38,871 nt of DNA from an uncultured Caulobacterales bacterium (GCA_903837135.1 CAILTK010000107.1:1-38871), one strand, 5' to 3'; positions 8,360-16,726 are shown, counted from the stretch's first letter. Notes: generated from the sequence alone by a model not told the origin. Numbers and translations: made by a program.

Positions 8360-9256
8360 ATGCGCGTGTTCGTCACCGGCGCGACCGGGTTCATCGGCTC
8401 CTATCTTGTCCCGGAGCTCCTGCGGGCGGGGCACCAGGTGGTCGGCCTGACCCGCTCCGATGCGGGCGCCGAGGCGCTCGCCCGCGCCGGCGCCGAGGTC
8501 TTTCGTGGCGACGTAAACGATCTTGACCGTCTGCGTACCGCCGCGGAGGCGGCCGACGGCGTGATCCACGCCGCCTTCAACCACGACTTCACCCAGCTGA
8601 AGCGGCACAGTGAGGAGGACCGCAGGGTCATCGAGGCGCTGGGGCAGGCGCTGGCCGGTTCGGATCGCCCGCTGGTGGTCGCCTCCGGCACGGGCCTAGC
8701 CCGGCGCTCGAACGGCGGCGCGCCGGCGCTTGAGACCGATCCCCACGTCGGCTCGGCCGCGGTCGCGCGCGCCGCGACGGAAGAGGCGGCCGACGCCGTC
8801 GCCGACAGGGGCGGCCACGTCGTCGTAATGCGGCTGTCGCAGATCCACGACACGCGCCACCAGGGCCGGATCGCCGTCCACATCAAGCTCGCCCGGGAGA
8901 AGGGGCGGGTGGCCTATGTCGGGGAGGGACGGAACGGCCTGGCGGCCGCGCACGTCACCGACACCGTGCGGCTGTTCCGGCTGGCGCTGGAGAAGGGCCG
9001 GTCGGGCGCGCGCTATAACGCCGTGGCCGAGGAGGGCGTGCCTCTGCGCGACATCTGCGAGGTGATCGGCGCGGGGCTGAAGCTGCCCGTCGAGTCGATC
9101 GCGCCTGACGAGGCGAAGGCGTATTTCGGCTTTCTGGCCGATCTTGCCCAAACCGACCTTTCCGCCTCCAGCGCGTCGACCCGCAAGGAGCTGGATTGGG
9201 CCGCCACCGGGCCGGACCTGCTGAGCGACCTGCGCGACATGGACTACCGCTCCTAG
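8360..9256 (+). CDS. NAD(P)-dependent SDR (NmrA/epimerase-like)
   Basis: An atypical or extended short-chain dehydrogenase/reductase, 298 residues. The Rossmann motif TGATGFIGS sits at the N-terminus (MRVFVTGATGFIG), followed by GDVNDLDRLRTAAEAADGVIHAA, typical of NAD-dependent epimerase/dehydratases. A central GTGLARRSNGG region replaces the usual serine block. The classical YxxxK is not evident, so catalysis may differ from true epimerases. I start it at the ATG at 8360, 7 nt after GGGAGG; an upstream in-frame ATG at 8270 lies inside the operators and is unlikely. It is divergent from, and probably repressed by, the TetR protein. A second SDR and a DUF1348 protein follow on the same strand. 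Confidence 0.88.
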   Translation: MRVFVTGATGFIGSYLVPELLRAGHQVVGLTRSDAGAEALARAGAEVFRGDVNDLDRLRTAAEAADGVIHAAFNHDFTQLKRHSEEDRRVIEALGQALAGSDRPLVVASGTGLARRSNGGAPALETDPHVGSAAVARAATEEAADAVADRGGHVVVMRLSQIHDTRHQGRIAVHIKLAREKGRVAYVGEGRNGLAAAHVTDTVRLFRLALEKGRSGARYNAVAEEGVPLRDICEVIGAGLKLPVESIAPDEAKAYFGFLADLAQTDLSASSASTRKELDWAATGPDLLSDLRDMDYRS

Positions 9257-9285
9257 GCGTCGGGCGGGATGGCGAAGCGTCGAGC

Positions 9286-10017
9286 ATGGGAGCCGAGCGC
9301 GTGACTCAATCCAACAGGCCAGCCGATATCGGCCAATCGATCCTCATCGTCGGCGCGTCGCGCGGCCTGGGCCATGCGATGGCGGCCGAATTCGTGGAGC
9401 GCGGCTGGCGCGTGCTCGGGACGGCTCGAGCCCCGGGAACCCCCTTGCACAGCCTCGCGGCCCGTCGGCCCGACGTCCTCGAGATCGAGACGATCGAGCT
9501 GACCGACCACGCCCAGATGCTCGCCCTGCGGGACCGGCTGTCCGACCGGCGGTTCGACATCGTGTTCGTCAACGGGGGGATCGCCAATCGAACGCCCTCG
9601 GACACCCTGGCGGACGTGTCGACGGAAGAGTTCGTGCACGTCATGGTCACCAACGTCCTTGGCGTCATGCGCGCCATCGAAGCGTTCGGCGTCCTGGCCC
9701 GACCGGGCGGCGTGATCGGCGCGATGTCGTCCGGACAGGGCAGCATCGCCAACAACGCCAGTGGCGTGAACGACGTCTATCGCGCCAGCAAGGCGGCCTT
9801 GAACCAGGCCATGTCCAGCTATGCCAGCCGGCGCGCGGCGGAGGCGCGGGCGACGGTTCTGATGGCGCCGGGCTGGATCCGTACGGAAATGGGTGGCCCG
9901 GACGCGCCGTTCGGCGTCGAGGACGCCGTTCCGCAGATCGTCGACGTGCTGATCGCCCAGCAGGAAAGGCCCGGCCTGCGGTTCCTGGACCGCACCGGTC
10001 AAACGGTGGCATGGTGA
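9286..10017 (+). CDS. Classical short-chain dehydrogenase/reductase
   Basis: A classical SDR of about 243 residues. It carries the cofactor loop VGASRGLGHAM, the strand FDIVFVNGGIA (NxG motif), a serine in GAMSSGQGS and the catalytic pair in VYRASKAALNQ (YxxSK). These make it an active NAD(P)-linked oxidoreductase; the substrate is unknown. The ATG at 9286 is taken as the start, but a GTG at 9301 has the better ribosome binding site (GGGAG, 8 nt away) and would shorten it by 5 residues. It follows the preceding SDR gene by only 29 nt, so it is likely in the same TetR-controlled transcript. Confidence 0.87.
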   Translation: MGAERVTQSNRPADIGQSILIVGASRGLGHAMAAEFVERGWRVLGTARAPGTPLHSLAARRPDVLEIETIELTDHAQMLALRDRLSDRRFDIVFVNGGIANRTPSDTLADVSTEEFVHVMVTNVLGVMRAIEAFGVLARPGGVIGAMSSGQGSIANNASGVNDVYRASKAALNQAMSSYASRRAAEARATVLMAPGWIRTEMGGPDAPFGVEDAVPQIVDVLIAQQERPGLRFLDRTGQTVAW

Positions 10018-10109
10018 GGACCGAACGGCCCTCGCCTCAAGACCGCCAGCCCCGGCGAGGTTGAAAACGCCGAGCGTCGCGCCACACTGGCCTCAACCGG
10101 AGACGCCTG

Positions 10110-10583
10110 ATGGACGCCGAACGCCCGCCCCTCCCCCCGTTCACCACCGTTGAAGAGGCCAGCGCCAAGGTTCGTCTCGCCGAGGACGCGTGGAACACCC
10201 GCGATCCTGCCCGCGTATCGCTCGCCTATACACAGGACAGCCATTGGCGGAATCGAACGACCTTCCTCCAGGGCCGCCAGGCGATCGTCGCCTTCCTGAC
10301 CGGCAAGTGGGCCACGGAGCTGGACTACAGGCTGATCAAGGAGCTTTGGGGTTTTCGGGACAACCGGATGGCGGTCCGGTTCGCGTACGAATGGCATGAC
10401 GCCGACGGCGTCTGGTTCCGGTCCTATGGCAACGAGCTCTGGGAGTTCGACCCGCAGGGGCTGATGCGGCGGCGCGTCGCCAGCATCAACGACGATCCCA
10501 TCGCGGAGCAGGACCGCAAATTTCATTGGCCGCTGGGACGTCGGCCCGACGACCACCCAAGCCTCAGTGATCTCGGCTTCTGA
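10110..10583 (+). CDS. DUF1348 / NTF2-fold protein
   Basis: A 157-residue protein matching the DUF1348 family, a compact NTF2-like fold whose members lack a firm function. Signature stretches are [67 protein letters not shown] and the C-terminal [12 protein letters not shown]. It lies 92 nt after the second SDR gene and may share its control by TetR. Fungal and bacterial NTF2-fold proteins often accompany SDRs in small detoxification clusters, which fits the setting but is inference. Confidence 0.85.
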   Translation: MDAERPPLPPFTTVEEASAKVRLAEDAWNTRDPARVSLAYTQDSHWRNRTTFLQGRQAIVAFLTGKWATELDYRLIKELWGFRDNRMAVRFAYEWHDADGVWFRSYGNELWEFDPQGLMRRRVASINDDPIAEQDRKFHWPLGRRPDDHPSLSDLGF

Positions 10584-10892
10584 CCAGCCCCTTGGCGACG
10601 GACAGCTCCGCCGCCGCCGCCTCAGCAGTTCTGGAGAAGGAAATCGCCGATCTCGCGCGCGGTTCGCGCCGGCGACTCCAGCGGCGGCGGATTTCAAACC
10701 GAGACACCTCCATGTGCAGAGAGAGAGAGACGCGCACGGAAGCCCGTTTTCTGCTCCCAGGCCCCGCCCCCTTGCCGGTCATGCGGTCGATCGCGCGCAA
10801 GACCCGCCGCTTCGTCGGTCCCCGCCGTCGGGGGGGTTTACAATCCCTGGGCCGCCCCTACCCCTGGCCGCCTTGAAGGCGTGGATCAGGGC
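10584..10892. other. Intergenic gap upstream of the permease operon
   Basis: Several frames are open here because of the GC bias, but none has a recognisable product. A short AG repeat (10718-10730, about six AG units) and a C/G-rich tract near 10820-10840 are the only features. The gap presumably holds the promoter of the four-gene operon that follows. Confidence 0.3.
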
Positions 10893-12290
10893 ATGAGCGG
10901 ACTGAAGCGGCGATTGAGCCTGGCCGAAGCGATCGGACTGTCCCTGTCGATCGTCGCCCCGACCCTCACCGCCGCCTTCAACATCTCGCTCGTGGTCGGC
11001 AAGGCCGGGTCGGCGGCGCCCTTCACCTTCGCCATCGGCACGGTGCTGGTGGCGCTGGTGGCCATCGCCTTCGTGTCGTTCGCGCGGCGCGGGTCGCATG
11101 CGGGATCGGCCTACGCCTACATCGCCGAGGTGTTCGGCCGGCGGGCGGGCTTCCTCGCCGGCTGGACCCTGCTGCTCACCTACCTTTGCTTCGCCGCGGC
11201 GATGAGCGTGCTGGTGGGCGATTTTCTGGCGTCGGCGCTCGCCGACTTCGGCGTGAAGACCGGCCCCTTGTGGGTGGGGATCGCCCTGCTCTCGCTCGCC
11301 CTCTCCACCCTGTTCGCCTATCGCGACGTGCGGCTGGCCGGGCGGCTGATGCTGATCCTGGAGCTGACCTCGCTGCTGGCCATCGTCGTCCTCTGCATCG
11401 TGATCCTCGAGCGGACGCCCGGCCTGCCCACGGCGGCGATGCGGCCGTCGGCCCAGGCGGGCGGTTGGTCCGGCGTGGCCTACGCCCTGGTGTTCGTGGT
11501 TCTGTCCTTCGCCGGCTTCGAGGGGGCGGCGACCCTCGGCGAGGAGACCACCCATCCCCGGCGCGACGTGCCGGTGGCCATGCTGGGCGCGCTCGTCGGC
11601 GCCGGCGTCTTCTTCACCTTCGCCAGCTATTGCGAGGTGCAGGGCTATGGCCTCGCCGGCATCGGCGCGCTGGCCAAGGCGACCGCGCCGCTGAACGACC
11701 TGGCCAACCGCTACACCAACCGCACCTTCGCCGCCGCGCTGGACGTGGCCGCCGCCTTCAGTTCGTTCTCGGGCGCGCTGGGGGCGCTGACGGCGTCGGG
11801 ACGACTGTTGTTCGCCCTCGGCCGCGCCGGCCTGGCGGCGCCGCTGGCCCGCACCCATCCGACCCACGGCGCGCCGGGCGTCGCCGTCCTGCTTTCGGGG
11901 GCGCTGGCGGCGATCGCGCTCTTGATCTGGGCCCCGTCCTCAGGCGCGTCGGTGTTCTACGCCAACGTGTCGACCGTCGCCGTCCTGGCGGTGATCCTGG
12001 TCTACCTCGGGGTGATCGCGGCCCAGTGCCGGCTCGACCTCGGCGCCCGACGCTGGCTCTGGCCGACCTTCACCCTCGTGGGCGCGGCGATCCTGCTCTG
12101 GTGCCTGGGCAACACCGTCCTTCCCGTCCCGGCCTGGCCCGATTACCTCTGGCCCTACATCGTCCTGGCCTGGCTGCTGCTCGGCCTTGGTCTGCTGATG
12201 GCGCGGCCGGCCCTGGCGCGGGAGGCGGAACTGGAGCCCGAAGCGGTCGAGCCGGCGGTGAAGGCCGGCGTCATCTCGTCGGAGGCCTGA
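10893..12290 (+). CDS. APC superfamily amino acid/amine permease
   Basis: A 465-residue secondary transporter of the APC superfamily, with about 12 hydrophobic segments spanning the inner membrane. The first helix carries the family's conserved unwound region (SLSIVAPTLTAAFN), and the middle shows SFAGFEGAATLGEETTHPRRDVPVA, the characteristic loop around helix 6. It should import an amino acid or amine by proton symport. The next three genes encode enzymes and start within 2 nt or overlap, so this is their dedicated importer. I prefer the ATG at 10893; a GTG at 10881 is also in frame, with GAAGG only 1 nt before it, too close to serve. Confidence 0.92.
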   Translation: MSGLKRRLSLAEAIGLSLSIVAPTLTAAFNISLVVGKAGSAAPFTFAIGTVLVALVAIAFVSFARRGSHAGSAYAYIAEVFGRRAGFLAGWTLLLTYLCFAAAMSVLVGDFLASALADFGVKTGPLWVGIALLSLALSTLFAYRDVRLAGRLMLILELTSLLAIVVLCIVILERTPGLPTAAMRPSAQAGGWSGVAYALVFVVLSFAGFEGAATLGEETTHPRRDVPVAMLGALVGAGVFFTFASYCEVQGYGLAGIGALAKATAPLNDLANRYTNRTFAAALDVAAAFSSFSGALGALTASGRLLFALGRAGLAAPLARTHPTHGAPGVAVLLSGALAAIALLIWAPSSGASVFYANVSTVAVLAVILVYLGVIAAQCRLDLGARRWLWPTFTLVGAAILLWCLGNTVLPVPAWPDYLWPYIVLAWLLLGLGLLMARPALAREAELEPEAVEPAVKAGVISSEA

Positions 12291-12292
12291 GC

Positions 12293-13564
12293 GTGGAGCC
12301 TGAACGCATCGCCTTCGTCGGCGTCAGCGACCTGTCCGGCCACTTCCGCGGCAAGAGCTTTCCCCTGGCCGACCTCGCCCAGCGCCTGACGCACGGGGTG
12401 GGCCTGGCCCCCAGCAACATCATGATGTCCGCTTTCGGGCCGATCCACGAGACCCCCTACGGCACGGCGGGCGAGGTGCTGCTGATCCCCGCGGCCGAAA
12501 CCCGCGTGGAGGCGACGTTCGACGAGGGTCCGCCGGAGATCTTCTTCTGCGGCGACATCGTCACCCTTGAGGGCGCGCCGTGGGGCGGCTGCCCGCGCGG
12601 CTTTCTGAAGCGCGGCCTGGAGGCGCTCGAGCGCGAGGCCGGGCTCAGGCTCTATTCCGCCTTCGAGCAGGAGCTGGTCTACACTGGCGTCGTCGGGACG
12701 CCCCTGCCCTACACCCTCGACGCCCTGCGCCGACAGGGCCGGTTCGGCGAGACCCTGCTGGCGGCGCTGCGCCAGGCGGGGATCACGCCGGATTCCTTCC
12801 TGGCCGAATACGGCCCCGGCCAGTACGAGGTCACCGTCAAGCCGGCGATCGGCGTCGCCGCCGCCGATCAGGCCGTGGCCGTGCGCGAGCTGGCCCGTGC
12901 GGCGGCGTATCGGCTCGGCCACCGCGCGATCTTCGCGCCGATCCTGACGCCGGACGGCGTGGGCAACGGGACGCACATCCACTTCAGCCTGCTGGACGCC
13001 GAGAGCGCGCCGGCCATGCCCGATCCGGCCCGGCCGCACGGCCTTTCCAGGCTCGGCGAACATTTCGTCGCCGGCGTGCTGCAGCACATGCCCGCCCTGA
13101 CCGCGGTCACCGCCCCGTCGGTCGCCTCCTACTATCGGCTGCAGCCGAACCGCTGGGCCCCGACGGAGGTCAATCTCGCCGCGGTGGATCGCGGCGCGGG
13201 GCTGCGGATCTGTCCCCTGATCGGCGACGACGAGGCCTCGCGCCGGCGCCAGTTCAACGTCGAGTACCGGGTGGCCGACGCCGCGGCGAGCCCGCACCTG
13301 GCGCTGGGCGCCCTGGTGCACGCCGGCCTCGATGGGATACGACGGGAGATGACCTTGCCCGACCCCGGTGCGTCGTCCGACGCCGAGCCCCTGCCCGCCA
13401 GCCTGACCGAGGCGCTCGACCGCCTCGCCGCCAGCCCAGACGCCCGCGGCTGGTTCGGCGACGGGCTGTTCGACCTCTATCTGCAACTCAAGCGCGCCGA
13501 GGTCCGCGCGCTCGAGGGCCTGGACGCAGCGGAGATCTGCCGACGGTACGCCGATGTCTACTGA
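12293..13564 (+). CDS. Glutamine synthetase-family ligase (gamma-glutamylamine synthetase-like)
   Basis: A 423-residue member of the glutamine synthetase fold. An N-terminal beta-grasp part (VSDLSGHFRGKSFP) precedes the catalytic barrel. Metal and substrate residues look intact: the paired glutamates in SAFEQELVY, those in AEYGPGQYEVT, the histidine in GNGTHIHFS, the NRWAPTEVN/GAGLRI segment and the final glutamate-arginine pair in FNVEYRVAD. Relatives such as PuuA or IpuC ligate glutamate to an amine as the first catabolic step. The GTG at 12293 is preceded by GGAGG at 12281-12285 and lies 2 nt after the permease stop, so translation is probably coupled. Placement beside an importer argues against a nitrogen-assimilating GlnA role. 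The amine substrate is unknown. Confidence 0.9.
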   Translation: MEPERIAFVGVSDLSGHFRGKSFPLADLAQRLTHGVGLAPSNIMMSAFGPIHETPYGTAGEVLLIPAAETRVEATFDEGPPEIFFCGDIVTLEGAPWGGCPRGFLKRGLEALEREAGLRLYSAFEQELVYTGVVGTPLPYTLDALRRQGRFGETLLAALRQAGITPDSFLAEYGPGQYEVTVKPAIGVAAADQAVAVRELARAAAYRLGHRAIFAPILTPDGVGNGTHIHFSLLDAESAPAMPDPARPHGLSRLGEHFVAGVLQHMPALTAVTAPSVASYYRLQPNRWAPTEVNLAAVDRGAGLRICPLIGDDEASRRRQFNVEYRVADAAASPHLALGALVHAGLDGIRREMTLPDPGASSDAEPLPASLTEALDRLAASPDARGWFGDGLFDLYLQLKRAEVRALEGLDAAEICRRYADVY

Positions 13565-14339
13565 CGCGCCCCTGCTGCAGGCGGACGACCCGGACCCGGT
13601 CATGCGGGCGCGGCCCGACGGGACGTCGGACTTCGTGATCATCGTCGACCACGCCGGCCGGCGCATCCCGCGCCGGCTCGGCGATCTCGGCGTTCCGGCT
13701 AGCGAGCTCGAACGCCACATCGCCTGGGACATCGGCGCCTGGGCCGTGGCCTTGGCCCTGTCGGAGACGCTCGACGCGGCCCTGATCGGACAGGCCTATT
13801 CACGCCTGGTGATCGACTGCAACCGCGATCCGGCGGTGGAGAGCGCCATCGTGACGCTCAGCGAGACGACGCCGATCCCCGGCAACGTCGGCGTCACGGA
13901 CGAGGAGATCGCCGCACGCCGCGAAGCCATCTTCGATCCCTACCACGCCCGGATCCGCGCCCTGCTGGACGATCGGCGGGCCAGGGGACGGCGCACGGTG
14001 CTGATCGCCCTGCACAGCATGACCGACGTCTACAAGGGCGAAACCCGGCCGATGCAGTGCGCCGTGCTCTACAACCGCGACGCCCGCTTCGCGCAAATCC
14101 TGCTGGGCGTGCTGCGAGACGAGCCCGGCCTGACCGTCGGCGACAACGCCCCCTACAGCGTCAGCGACGTCAGCGACTACACCATCCCGCGCCACGCCGA
14201 GGCGCGCGGCCTGGCGCACGTGGAGATCGAGATGCGCCAGGATCTGATCACCGGTGAAACCGGCCAGGCGGAATGGGCCGAGCGCATGGCCGCGGCCCTG
14301 ACCGCGGCCGACGCCCTGTTCCAGGAGCGATATCCATGA
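13554..14339 (+). CDS. N-formylglutamate amidohydrolase family protein
   Basis: A 261-residue zinc hydrolase of the N-formylglutamate amidohydrolase (HutG-type) family. Motifs in order are IVDHAGRRIP with a likely metal-binding histidine, YSRLVIDCNRDP, IALHSMTDVYKGE and the glutamate-rich VEIEMRQDLI. HutG frees glutamate from N-formylglutamate at the end of histidine breakdown, but there are no other hut genes here. In this operon it more likely hydrolyses an acyl- or gamma-glutamyl product of the neighbouring ligase. It overlaps the ligase gene by 11 nt and the next gene by 4 nt, so the operon is translationally coupled. Confidence 0.92.
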   Translation: MSTDAPLLQADDPDPVMRARPDGTSDFVIIVDHAGRRIPRRLGDLGVPASELERHIAWDIGAWAVALALSETLDAALIGQAYSRLVIDCNRDPAVESAIVTLSETTPIPGNVGVTDEEIAARREAIFDPYHARIRALLDDRRARGRRTVLIALHSMTDVYKGETRPMQCAVLYNRDARFAQILLGVLRDEPGLTVGDNAPYSVSDVSDYTIPRHAEARGLAHVEIEMRQDLITGETGQAEWAERMAAALTAADALFQERYP

Positions 14340-15001
14340 CCCCGAAGACTCCGCTGAGCCGGAACGTCGAGATCGACCCCAAGGCGGCGGCCCTGCTGTT
14401 CGTGGACGTGCAGAACTATAACTGCCTGCCTTCCGGCGGCGAATACGCCGACCTGACGCCCGAGGCGCGCGAACAGACCTATGGCGGCTTCTTCGCGGCG
14501 CTGGAGAGCCGCGCCCTGCCCAATATGGCGCGCCTGCAGACCGCCTGCCGGGCGGGCGGGATCGAGGTGATCTATACCGTGATCGAGAGCCTGACGCAGG
14601 ACGGACGCGATCGCAGCCTCGACTACAAGATCAGCGGCTTCAACGTGCCCAAGGGCTCGTTCGACGCCAAGGTGCTGGCGGCGATCGCGCCGGAGGGCGA
14701 CGAGATGGTGTTTCCCAAGACCTCCTCGTCGGTGTTCATCTCCACCAATATCGACTTCGTCCTGCGCAACCTCGGTGTCCGCTATCTGATGATCGCCGGC
14801 TGCCTGACCGACCAGTGCGTGGATTCCGCCATCCGCGACGCCTGCGACCTCGGCTACCTGGTCACCTGCGTGACCGACGCCTGCGTGACGCTGACCGAGG
14901 AGCGCCACGCCTCCTCGCTCCGCAACAACCGCGGCTATTGCCGCCAGATCACCACCGACGCAGCGGTCGCCGAGATCGCCCGACTGACGGGAAGCGCGTA
15001 G
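14336..15001 (+). CDS. Isochorismatase-fold cysteine hydrolase
   Basis: A 221-residue hydrolase of the isochorismatase-like family. The catalytic triad is visible as D24 (LLFVDVQN), K128 (VFPKTSSSVF) and C161 (GCLTDQCVDSA). Most bacterial members with this triad cleave amides such as nicotinamide, carbamoyl-sarcosine, ureidoacrylate or biuret, rather than isochorismate. The ATG at 14336 overlaps the preceding stop (ATGA) and has GGAG 8 nt upstream. It ends the four-gene operon and probably performs one amide or ureide cleavage in the pathway. The last 36 nt of its coding sequence recur at 16456-16491, behind the beta-propeller gene. Confidence 0.92.
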   Translation: MTPKTPLSRNVEIDPKAAALLFVDVQNYNCLPSGGEYADLTPEAREQTYGGFFAALESRALPNMARLQTACRAGGIEVIYTVIESLTQDGRDRSLDYKISGFNVPKGSFDAKVLAAIAPEGDEMVFPKTSSSVFISTNIDFVLRNLGVRYLMIAGCLTDQCVDSAIRDACDLGYLVTCVTDACVTLTEERHASSLRNNRGYCRQITTDAAVAEIARLTGSA

Positions 15002-15046
15002 AGCGCCGCGCGACAACCAGGAGCCGGTTTCCGAATCAACGGCGCG
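15000..15046 (+). repeat. Degenerate copy of AGAGCGCCGC repeat
   Basis: AGAGCGCCGC starts in the stop codon of the isochorismatase-fold gene, continues through an inner CCGGTTTCC and ends at CGGCGCG. It matches the second hairpin of the repeats at 19551-19664 and 21657-21760, but the pairing is weaker. A further AT-rich inverted repeat (CAAAACAA at 15048-15055, TTGTTTTG at 15073-15080) follows and may end the operon. Confidence 0.5.
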
Positions 15047-15274
15047 TCAAAACAAAGACTTGGCGCGTTCCGTTGTTTTGGACTCTCGGCCGCCCGCGAC
15101 CGTCGCTCCGTGATGCAGTGGCGACGCGATCCTGAAAGCCGATCCTAAGCGGCCTCTTAACGCGGTTTAAGAAATTATAACGAAGCGCTTAAGGACCGCA
15201 CCCCAGGCCCGCTGAAACCCTGAGACTGCGCCGAGCTTTCGAGCTGCGGCGTGCTTTATCCTGGGGCGTTAGGC

Positions 15275-16429
15275 ATGTTCGAAATCACCTTTCTTCGCGC
15301 CCTCGGGCGGGCGAGCTCGGCGGGCCGCCACGCTTCGGTTGCTCTGCTCGCGGTTGCAGCGCTTGCGGTTCCCGCCTCGGCGTCGGCCGGCGGCGGCGGG
15401 CCGGTCTACGCCTACGTTCCCAATCAGAACAGCAACACCGTGTCGGTCATCGACACCGGGGCCCGCAGCGTGGTCGCCACCGTGGCCGTCGGTGCGGCTC
15501 CCACCGGCGCGGCGGTCTCGCCCGACGGGTCGAGGATCTATGTCACCAACGCGGCGGGCAACTCGGTCTCGGTCCTGGACGGCGGAACGAATACGGTGAT
15601 CGCCACTCTCGCCATCGCCGGAACGCCGTATGGGGTCGCCGTCAATCCCGCGGGGACGCGGGCCTACGTCGCAGCCACCAACGGCCAAACCCTGTCGGTC
15701 ATCGACGTGGCGACCAATGCGGTGATCGCCACCGTTCCGGTCGGCAACGCGCCTTCCGGCGTCGCCGTCAGTCCGGACGGGTCGAAGGTGATCGTGGTGA
15801 ATTCCGGGGCGGGCAATCTGTCCGTCGTCGACGCCGCCACCAACACCGTCACCGCCACCATCTTCGTCGAGGTCGGCGGCCTCTACGACGCCGTCATCTC
15901 CAACGATGGAACGAAGGCCTATGTCTCCGCTTACGGCGCGGGCCATGTGGACGTCGTCAGCCTGACAACCAACGCCGTGATCGCCACCATTTCGGTGGGC
16001 GTCCAACCGTTCAGCCTCGCCCTCAGCCCGGATGGGACCAAGCTTTACGTCCCTAATCAGATCGCTGTGATGAACGCCCCCGGGCTGACGATCGTCAGCA
16101 CCGCGACCAACACGGTCGCCGCCCGGGTCGTCACGTCGCCGAGCAGCACGGGGGTCTCCGTCACGCCGGATGGGACCGCAGCCTATGTCACCAACCCCGT
16201 GGCCGGGACGGTCTCCGTCGTCGACACCGCGAGCCAGACCGTGGTGGCGACCATTCCCGTGGGTGCAAATCCGCAGGCTCTGGGCCAATTCATCAAGCCC
16301 TCCGCAGCTGGGCCGCCGGCGCCGCCGGCGGCGGTTCCAAGCCTCGGCCTCTGGCCGCTGCTCATCCTGGCGCTCCTGATGGCCGGTCTCGGCGTTTCCG
16401 CGATCAGACGCCGCGCGGTCGCGGGCTGA
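15275..16429 (+). CDS. Exported YVTN seven-repeat beta-propeller protein with IPTL-CTERM-like tail
   Basis: A 384-residue surface-type protein. After a signal peptide (hydrophobic to about residue 40, ending ASASAGG) come seven repeats of 40-46 residues. Each shows a YVTN-like strand, an SVIDT/SVVD strand, a (N/T)xVxATxxVG strand and a closing SPDGT, predicting a complete seven-bladed propeller. The C-terminus is a proline-rich linker, then VPSLGLWPLL, a hydrophobic helix and RRRAVAG. That matches the layout of IPTL-CTERM sorting tails (motif, helix, arginine cluster), recognised by a dedicated exosortase-like system. The gene for such a protease is not in this window. The ATG at 15275 has only a weak AGG upstream; a GTG at 15251 is less likely. 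No partner gene is adjacent. Confidence 0.85.
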   Translation: MFEITFLRALGRASSAGRHASVALLAVAALAVPASASAGGGGPVYAYVPNQNSNTVSVIDTGARSVVATVAVGAAPTGAAVSPDGSRIYVTNAAGNSVSVLDGGTNTVIATLAIAGTPYGVAVNPAGTRAYVAATNGQTLSVIDVATNAVIATVPVGNAPSGVAVSPDGSKVIVVNSGAGNLSVVDAATNTVTATIFVEVGGLYDAVISNDGTKAYVSAYGAGHVDVVSLTTNAVIATISVGVQPFSLALSPDGTKLYVPNQIAVMNAPGLTIVSTATNTVAARVVTSPSSTGVSVTPDGTAAYVTNPVAGTVSVVDTASQTVVATIPVGANPQALGQFIKPSAAGPPAPPAAVPSLGLWPLLILALLMAGLGVSAIRRRAVAG

Positions 16430-16446
16430 GGGACTGGTGGTCGGCG

Positions 16447-16497
16447 ACCGACAAGGCGGTCGCCGAGATCGCCCGGTCGACGGGAAGCGCGGCGTAA
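16447..16497 (+). pseudogene. Remnant of an isochorismatase gene 3' end
   Basis: A frame reading TDKAVAEIARSTGSAA-stop closely matches the last residues of the isochorismatase-fold protein (TDAAVAEIARLTGSA-stop). The shared DNA is 36 nt (16456-16491 against 14963-14998) with three mismatches near position 21-23. No start codon or upstream part of the gene is present. It is a duplicated tail, not a gene. Confidence 0.75.
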
Positions 16498-16590
16498 AGC
16501 AAACCGCCGAAAGACGGAATCGCTCTGAATTCTAAAGCTTAGAGCGCCGCGGGCGAACGGTTCAAAGCGCGAACAGGGCGGCGCGGGCCG
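16498..16590. repeat. Two-part palindromic repeat, copy A (degenerate)
   Basis: It contains GCAAACCGCC, then GACGGAATCG, then AGAGCGCCGC at 16541-16550, in the same order as the copies at 19551 and 21657. The first stem is eroded and the second pairs only partly with the GCGGCGCGGG region near 16579-16588. It begins directly behind the remnant's stop codon. Confidence 0.6.
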
Positions 16591-16726
16591 CTCCGGGCGG
16601 GAGCTGTCGCCCCCTCGACAGCATCACGCTGAACGGCCTGCCAAAAACAGGGAGGGCAACTTCGTCTGCGGACCCAAGACCGTCTCGGAAAGCTTCAAGA
16701 TGCCTTGAGCGACCTGACCGCACCGA

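Noticed and set aside
10718-10730. AG repeat as a phase-variation tract
   Set aside because: It is short, lies far from any start codon, and I see no frame that would be switched by its length.
11186-12292. Long open frame on the plus strand running through the permease gene into the ligase gene
   Set aside because: It is out of frame with the permease and low in recognisable sequence; the ligase itself starts at the GTG at 12293 after GGAGG. GC bias opens such shadow frames.
13554-14339. Histidine utilisation (hut) operon because of the HutG-type enzyme
   Set aside because: No histidine ammonia-lyase, urocanase or imidazolonepropionase gene is adjacent, and the operon has a ligase and an isochorismatase-fold enzyme instead.
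15155-15168. TTAA...TTAA pair resembling a CtrA binding box upstream of the propeller gene
   Set aside because: The spacing is 6 nt where the known box has 7, and the rest of the gap shows no other cell-cycle motif. One half-site pair is too weak a basis.
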